The translations under genes and the position numbers were made by a program. From the NCBI RefSeq assembly GCF_001976145.1, contig NZ_MOXD01000002.1:1-64000 (forward strand): a stretch of DNA of 64,000 nucleotides, given 5' to 3'. The first letter of the stretch is position 1. Each line of letters begins with the position of its first letter. Origin of the DNA: Serratia oryzae (lineage in GTDB: Bacteria; Pseudomonadota; Gammaproteobacteria; Enterobacterales; Enterobacteriaceae). Below, one piece after another: positions 58,677 through 64,000 of this stretch. A model generated the notes under the pieces. The model had not been told where the DNA came from, did not search any database, and saw only the letters and a program-made list of their open reading frames with translations.

Positions 58677-59279
58677 TTACAGCTTGGAAGCGTTCTCAGA
58701 CAGGTACTTAGCTACGCCTTCTGGCGATGCGCCCATACCTGCTTTGCCTTTTTCCCACTGAGCTGGGCACACTTCGCCGTGCTCTTCGTGGAATTGCAGT
58801 GCGTCAACGGTACGGATCATTTCGTCGATGTTACGGCCGATGGGCAGGTCGTTAACGATCTGAGAGCGAACGATGCCGTTTTTGTCGATCAGGAAAGAGC
58901 CACGCAGCGCTACGCCAGCATCTGGATGTTCGATACCGTAAGCTTTTTGAATTTCACGCTTAACGTCAGCAACCATGGCGTATTTCACTTCACCGATGCC
59001 GCCTTTGTCGACAGGGGTTTTACGCCATGCGTTATGGACGAATTCGGAATCGATGGAAACGCCTACAACTTCAACGCCGCGCTTCTGGAATTCTTCATAA
59101 CGGTGATCGAAAGCGATCAGCTCAGAAGGACATACGAAGGTGAAGTCCATCGGCCAGAAGAATACGACAGCCGGTTTGCCGTTCAGGTGCTTCTTCAGGT
59201 TGAAGTTTTCAACGATTTCGCCATTGCCCAGTACGGCAGCAGCGGTGAAGTCAGGGGCTTGACGAGTTACCAGGACCAT
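58677..59279 (-). CDS. ahpC: Peroxiredoxin, typical 2-Cys (AhpC/TsaA family)
   Basis: The 200-residue peroxidase has the peroxidatic Cys50 in FTFVCPSEL and the resolving Cys171 in GEVCPAQW. GGAG precedes the ATG at 59279. It lies next to acpH but is monocistronic, with no ahpF. It is more like the Prx1-type TsaA group than the E. coli AhpC partner of AhpF, so the symbol is provisional. Confidence 0.88.
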   Translation of the reverse strand: MVLVTRQAPDFTAAAVLGNGEIVENFNLKKHLNGKPAVVFFWPMDFTFVCPSELIAFDHRYEEFQKRGVEVVGVSIDSEFVHNAWRKTPVDKGGIGEVKYAMVADVKREIQKAYGIEHPDAGVALRGSFLIDKNGIVRSQIVNDLPIGRNIDEMIRTVDALQFHEEHGEVCPAQWEKGKAGMGASPEGVAKYLSENASKL

Positions 59280-59509
59280 AATTACTCCTGTAATAGTTGT
59301 TAGGGGGTTGATGTAAAAGCAAGGGCCAGTATAGGGGCCGTGACTCGGTGAAGAAAGGATAAATGACCAATCAATGAGATAGTTTTTACCTATCAAACCG
59401 AGAGATTAAAATTAGCAAGCTTTAAAAATAACCTTTTTGCACAAAAGGGCAAGCGTTAAAAGGCAATTTCTTGTCATCCTGCGTACCTTATAGCATTTGA
59501 GCTGCTCTG

Positions 59510-60091
59510 TTACAGCGTTTTGGCTTTCGCTTGTTGCATGATCTGAGGGTAAAACTGCCAGAAATGTGCTTCAAGCTGATGATAATGACGTTCCACGTCG
59601 GCAAAAGAACCTGCCAAGGCACCCAGGCGTGGGCGGCGGTTGGCCATGCCCTGTAACACATTCGCGATAAACGGCAGCTCGGCGTAGCGCTCCAGCCAGC
59701 GTTCCTGCCAGAGATAATGATTCAAGTTCTGGAAACGCGCTGGCGTCAGCGGCAGATGCGGCACAATCTGGCCGCGTGCTTCCTGCGTGAAGTGTTGCAG
59801 GCTGCGGGTGGGCTCAAGCTGTTGCCAGTGGCGTGCCAGGAAGTGATCCCACACCACGTCGAGCGTAATCGGCGCAACGCGGCGGAATTCGGCGCTGAAA
59901 TAGTCACGGCAAGCCCGGACTTCAAGCAAAGTATCGGTCAGCACGTCAACGCGGCGGTGCATCATGATGCCAGCAACCACCTCAGGGTCGTAGTCCCCGG
60001 CAGGGTTGCCACGTACGAAGTCGGCCAGTAGGTTGCCCAGTAACGAGCTTTCAGCAAGCTGGGCCAAATGGAGATGAGCGAGAAAATTCAT
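59510..60091 (-). CDS. acpH: Acyl carrier protein phosphodiesterase
   Basis: AcpH removes phosphopantetheine from ACP. The 193-residue HD-like protein has [21 protein letters not shown] and IMMHRRVD, matching E. coli AcpH (193 residues). It is divergent from queA, as in E. coli. Confidence 0.92.
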   Translation of the reverse strand: MNFLAHLHLAQLAESSLLGNLLADFVRGNPAGDYDPEVVAGIMMHRRVDVLTDTLLEVRACRDYFSAEFRRVAPITLDVVWDHFLARHWQQLEPTRSLQHFTQEARGQIVPHLPLTPARFQNLNHYLWQERWLERYAELPFIANVLQGMANRRPRLGALAGSFADVERHYHQLEAHFWQFYPQIMQQAKAKTL

Positions 60092-60099
60092 CTAACAAC

Positions 60100-60213
60100 T
60101 ATACCCTAAATAATTCGAGTTGATTGTAGGCGGGCCCCAGTCATATAGATAACTCTGTGACTGGGGGACAAAGCGTAGCCAACACCTAAGCAACTTGAAG
60201 TATGACGGGTATA
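60100..60213. repeat. Intergenic repeat family, full-length copy F
   Basis: TATACCCTAAATAATTCGAG at the left and CAACTTGAAGTATGACGGG plus TATA at the right are the consensus ends. The interior is short (114 bp in all), with CCCCAGTCA/TGACTGGGG as its hairpin. It lies between the acpH and queA starts. Confidence 0.8.
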
Positions 60214-60324
60214 TAGGTGAACTTACACAATACCTCCTTATTTCTTGCTGCCGGTCGCTCACGGCTTTAGACTGTAGCGCCTGTTTTTTCCTACATTAGC
60301 TACCTATTGAAGAAGTGAATACCC

Positions 60325-61395
60325 ATGCGCGTCGCTGATTTTTCTTTTGAACTCCCTGAGTCTTTGATTGCCCACTATCCGCAGCCCGAGCGTAGCGCTT
60401 GCCGTTTGCTGCAGCTGGACGGGCCGACCGGAGCCTTGACGCACGGCGTATTCACCGATCTGCTGGATAAACTAGAAGCGGGCGATCTGCTGGTGTTCAA
60501 CAATACCCGGGTGATCCCGGCACGCCTGTTTGGCCGCAAGGTCAGCGGCGGCAAGGTTGAAGTGCTGGTGGAGCGGGTGCTGGACGATCACCGCGTGCTG
60601 GCGCACGTGCGGGCATCCAAAGCGCCGAAACCCGGTACTGAACTGCTGCTAGGCGACGATGAGAGCATTGCCGCCACCATGCTTGCCCGCCATGACACAC
60701 TGTTTGAACTGCGTTTCAACGACGAGCGTGACGTTTTCACTATCCTTAATGCGGTAGGCCATATGCCACTGCCACCGTATATCGATCGCCCTGATGAGGA
60801 TGCCGATCGCGAACTGTATCAGACCGTCTACAGCGAAAAACCGGGCGCGGTGGCGGCACCCACCGCCGGGTTGCACTTCGATGAGCCGCTGTTGGCCGCG
60901 CTGCGCGCCAAGGGCGTTGAAATGGCGTTTGTGACACTGCACGTTGGGGCGGGTACTTTCCAGCCGGTGCGGGTGGAAACCATTGAAGAGCACGTGATGC
61001 ACGCGGAATACGCCGAAGTGCCGCAGGAGGTGGTGGATGCGGTATTGGCCTGTAAAGCGAGTGGCAAACGGGTGATCGCCGTTGGTACCACCTCGGTACG
61101 TTCGTTGGAAAGCGCCGCCAAGGCCAGCGAAGATGCATTGATTGCCCCATTTTTTGGCGATACGCGGATCTTTATCTATCCAGGCTACCATTATCAGGTG
61201 ATTGATGCGCTGGTGACCAATTTCCACCTGCCGGAATCGACGCTGATCATGCTGGTTTCGGCATTTGCCGGTTATCAGCACACCATGAATGCCTATCAGC
61301 AGGCAGTCGCCGAGCGGTATCGCTTTTTCAGCTACGGTGATGCGATGTTCATCAGCCGTAATCCGCAGGCGGAGAGTGAATCCGTCGGCGAGTGA
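60325..61395 (+). CDS. queA: tRNA preQ1(34) S-adenosylmethionine ribosyltransferase-isomerase
   Basis: QueA makes epoxyqueuosine from preQ1-tRNA. The 356-residue protein has [44 protein letters not shown] and [17 protein letters not shown], all family-specific. It starts the queA-tgt-yajC-secDF cluster. Confidence 0.96.
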   Translation: MRVADFSFELPESLIAHYPQPERSACRLLQLDGPTGALTHGVFTDLLDKLEAGDLLVFNNTRVIPARLFGRKVSGGKVEVLVERVLDDHRVLAHVRASKAPKPGTELLLGDDESIAATMLARHDTLFELRFNDERDVFTILNAVGHMPLPPYIDRPDEDADRELYQTVYSEKPGAVAAPTAGLHFDEPLLAALRAKGVEMAFVTLHVGAGTFQPVRVETIEEHVMHAEYAEVPQEVVDAVLACKASGKRVIAVGTTSVRSLESAAKASEDALIAPFFGDTRIFIYPGYHYQVIDALVTNFHLPESTLIMLVSAFAGYQHTMNAYQQAVAERYRFFSYGDAMFISRNPQAESESVGE

Positions 61396-62598
<1,203 letters not shown>

Positions 62599-62631
62599 AT
62601 TAATAATTGATAACTTAATGAGGGATTTTCA

Positions 62632-62964
62632 ATGAGCTTTTTCATTTCTGACGCCGTCGCATCCGCAGGGGCTCCGGCTCAGGGAAGCCCGTACTCTCTG
62701 ATCGTTATGCTGGTGGTATTTGGTCTGATCTTCTACTTCATGATCTTACGTCCACAGCAGAAACGTGCCAAGGATCACAAGAAACTGATGGATTCCATCA
62801 GCAAAGGTGATGAAGTGCTGACCACCGGCGGCCTGATTGGCCGAGTCACCAAAGTGGCTGACACCGGTATCATTGCCATTGCGCTCAATGACACCACAGA
62901 AGTGATGATCAAGCGTGACTTCGTGGCGGCCGTTCTGCCGAAAGGTACTATGAAGGCCCTGTAA
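62632..62964 (+). CDS. yajC: Preprotein translocase subunit YajC
   Basis: The 110-residue protein has one transmembrane helix (about residues 22-40) and the YajC motif [19 protein letters not shown] followed by [14 protein letters not shown]. It associates with SecDF in the inner membrane. Confidence 0.95.
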   Translation: MSFFISDAVASAGAPAQGSPYSLIVMLVVFGLIFYFMILRPQQKRAKDHKKLMDSISKGDEVLTTGGLIGRVTKVADTGIIAIALNDTTEVMIKRDFVAAVLPKGTMKAL

Positions 62965-62989
62965 TTTCGTTTTCCCTAAGGGAACTGCC

Positions 62990-64000
62990 GTGCTAAACCG
63001 TTATCCTTTGTGGAAGTATCTGATGTTGATCGTGGTGATCCTCGTCGGTCTGCTTTATGCACTTCCCAACATTTACGGTGAGGATCCGGCCGTACAAATC
63101 ACTGGCGCGCGCGGTGTCGCCGCCAGTGAAGCTACGCTGGACCAAGTCCGTAACGTATTAGAAAAAGATAATATTGCGAGCAAGTCGATTGCGCTGGAAA
63201 ACGGTGCCATCCTGGCTCGCTTTAAAGATCCCGACGTTCAGTTGCGTGCCCGTGAAGCCTTGATGGCGGAACTGGGTGACAAATATGTCGTGGCACTGAA
63301 CCTTGCTCCGGCTACGCCGCGCTGGCTGACTTTATTGAATGCCGAGCCGATGAAGCTGGGCTTGGACTTGCGTGGTGGTGTGCACTTCCTGATGGAAGTC
63401 GATATGGATACCGCGCTTGGCAAGCTGCAAGAGCAAACCATGGATACCATGCGCAGTGAACTGCGTGAAAAGGGCATCCCTTACGCTTCGATCCGCAAGC
63501 TGGAAAACAACGGTGTGGAAGTTCGCTTCCGCGACGATGCCGCGCGCGATCAGGCGATCAGCTTCATGACGCCACGCCAGCGCGATCTGGTGTTTTCTGC
63601 CAATGGCCCCAACACGCTGAAAGCGACGATGACCGATGCGCGTCTGAGTGAAGCGCGTGAATATGCGGTGCAGCAGAACATCACCATCCTGCGTAACCGT
63701 GTCAACCAGCTCGGCGTTGCCGAACCTTTGGTGCAGCGCCAAGGGGCCGATCGCATCGTGGTAGAACTGCCGGGTATTCAGGATACGGCTCGCGCCAAAG
63801 AGATCCTGGGGGCAACCGCTACGCTGGAATTCCGCCTGGTGAACACCAACGCGGATGCGACCGCAGCAGCAAGCGGCCGCGTACCGGGTGACTCCGAGGT
63901 GAAATTTACCCGCGATGGTAAGCCGATCGTGCTCTATAAGCGCGTGATCCTGACCGGTGACCATATCACTGACTCCACCTCCAGCACCGACGAATACAAC
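62990..64000 (+). CDS. secD: Protein translocase subunit SecD, N-terminal part
   Basis: The reading frame is open from GTG 62990 (AGGGAA upstream) to the window edge, 337 codons. It begins [20 protein letters not shown] with one membrane helix, then [16 protein letters not shown] and [18 protein letters not shown], all typical of SecD. The remaining part is outside the window. Confidence 0.95.
   Translation, partial: MLNRYPLWKYLMLIVVILVGLLYALPNIYGEDPAVQITGARGVAASEATLDQVRNVLEKDNIASKSIALENGAILARFKDPDVQLRAREALMAELGDKYVVALNLAPATPRWLTLLNAEPMKLGLDLRGGVHFLMEVDMDTALGKLQEQTMDTMRSELREKGIPYASIRKLENNGVEVRFRDDAARDQAISFMTPRQRDLVFSANGPNTLKATMTDARLSEAREYAVQQNITILRNRVNQLGVAEPLVQRQGADRIVVELPGIQDTARAKEILGATATLEFRLVNTNADATAAASGRVPGDSEVKFTRDGKPIVLYKRVILTGDHITDSTSSTDEYN

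Overview
The window looks like a chromosomal segment of an enterobacterium, most likely Serratia or a close relative in Yersiniaceae. The evidence is the conserved order rdgC/mak, sbcC-sbcD, phoB-phoR, brnQ, proY, malZ and acpH/queA-tgt-yajC-secD. Single-copy genes (roxA, aqpZ, yafE, aroL, ppnP, pagP) also read with enterobacterial identity, and coding DNA is moderately GC-rich with AT-rich spacers. The species call is inference; the gene calls come from protein motifs, start sites and spacing.

Layout. 1-153 is the 5' end of an inovirus Gp2-like (YagK/YfjJ) gene. 637-1041 is a secreted hydroxyisourate hydrolase. 1083-10983 is a complete meta-cleavage route for 3-hydroxyanthranilate: seven overlapping genes on the minus strand (nbaH-J-I-G-F-C-D order), a divergent LysR regulator, a separate plus-strand aldehyde dehydrogenase and an aromatic-acid MFS importer. 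A near-identical 29-bp motif lies in front of both the minus-strand operon and the dehydrogenase. 11320-12441 is roxA. 12530-26354 is mixed: a decayed mdfA, small enzymes, a double-glycine-leader peptide, tehB, ipdC, pagP, a DeoR regulator with a VOC protein, yafE, aqpZ and aroL. 26698-30476 is an IclR regulator, an OPT-family transporter and a DUF1177 protein, with one palindrome (GTTCC-N7-GGAAC) in front of both the regulator and the transporter.

30893-47460 is mostly enterobacterial core: ppnP, rdgC, mak, an orphan BglG-type antiterminator with its own RNA target and terminator, sbcDC, phoBR plus a third PstS-like gene, brnQ, proY and malZ. 47845-56575 is an accessory sugar island between malZ and acpH: a zinc alcohol dehydrogenase, a three-part ABC importer, an L-xylulokinase-like kinase, a 3-epimerase, a 4-epimerase and a LacI regulator. 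Together these predict pentitol (L-arabinitol or xylitol) to L-xylulose to D-xylulose 5-phosphate. ggt, ahpC, acpH, queA, tgt, yajC and the first 337 codons of secD close the window.

Spacers carry at least five copies of a modular repeat with termini like TATACCC...GGGTATA; one copy sits inside the stop codon of the IclR gene and lengthens the protein. A different 169-bp element has split a terminator after the DUF1177 gene. No tRNA, rRNA, CRISPR array, integrase or complete insertion sequence was found.
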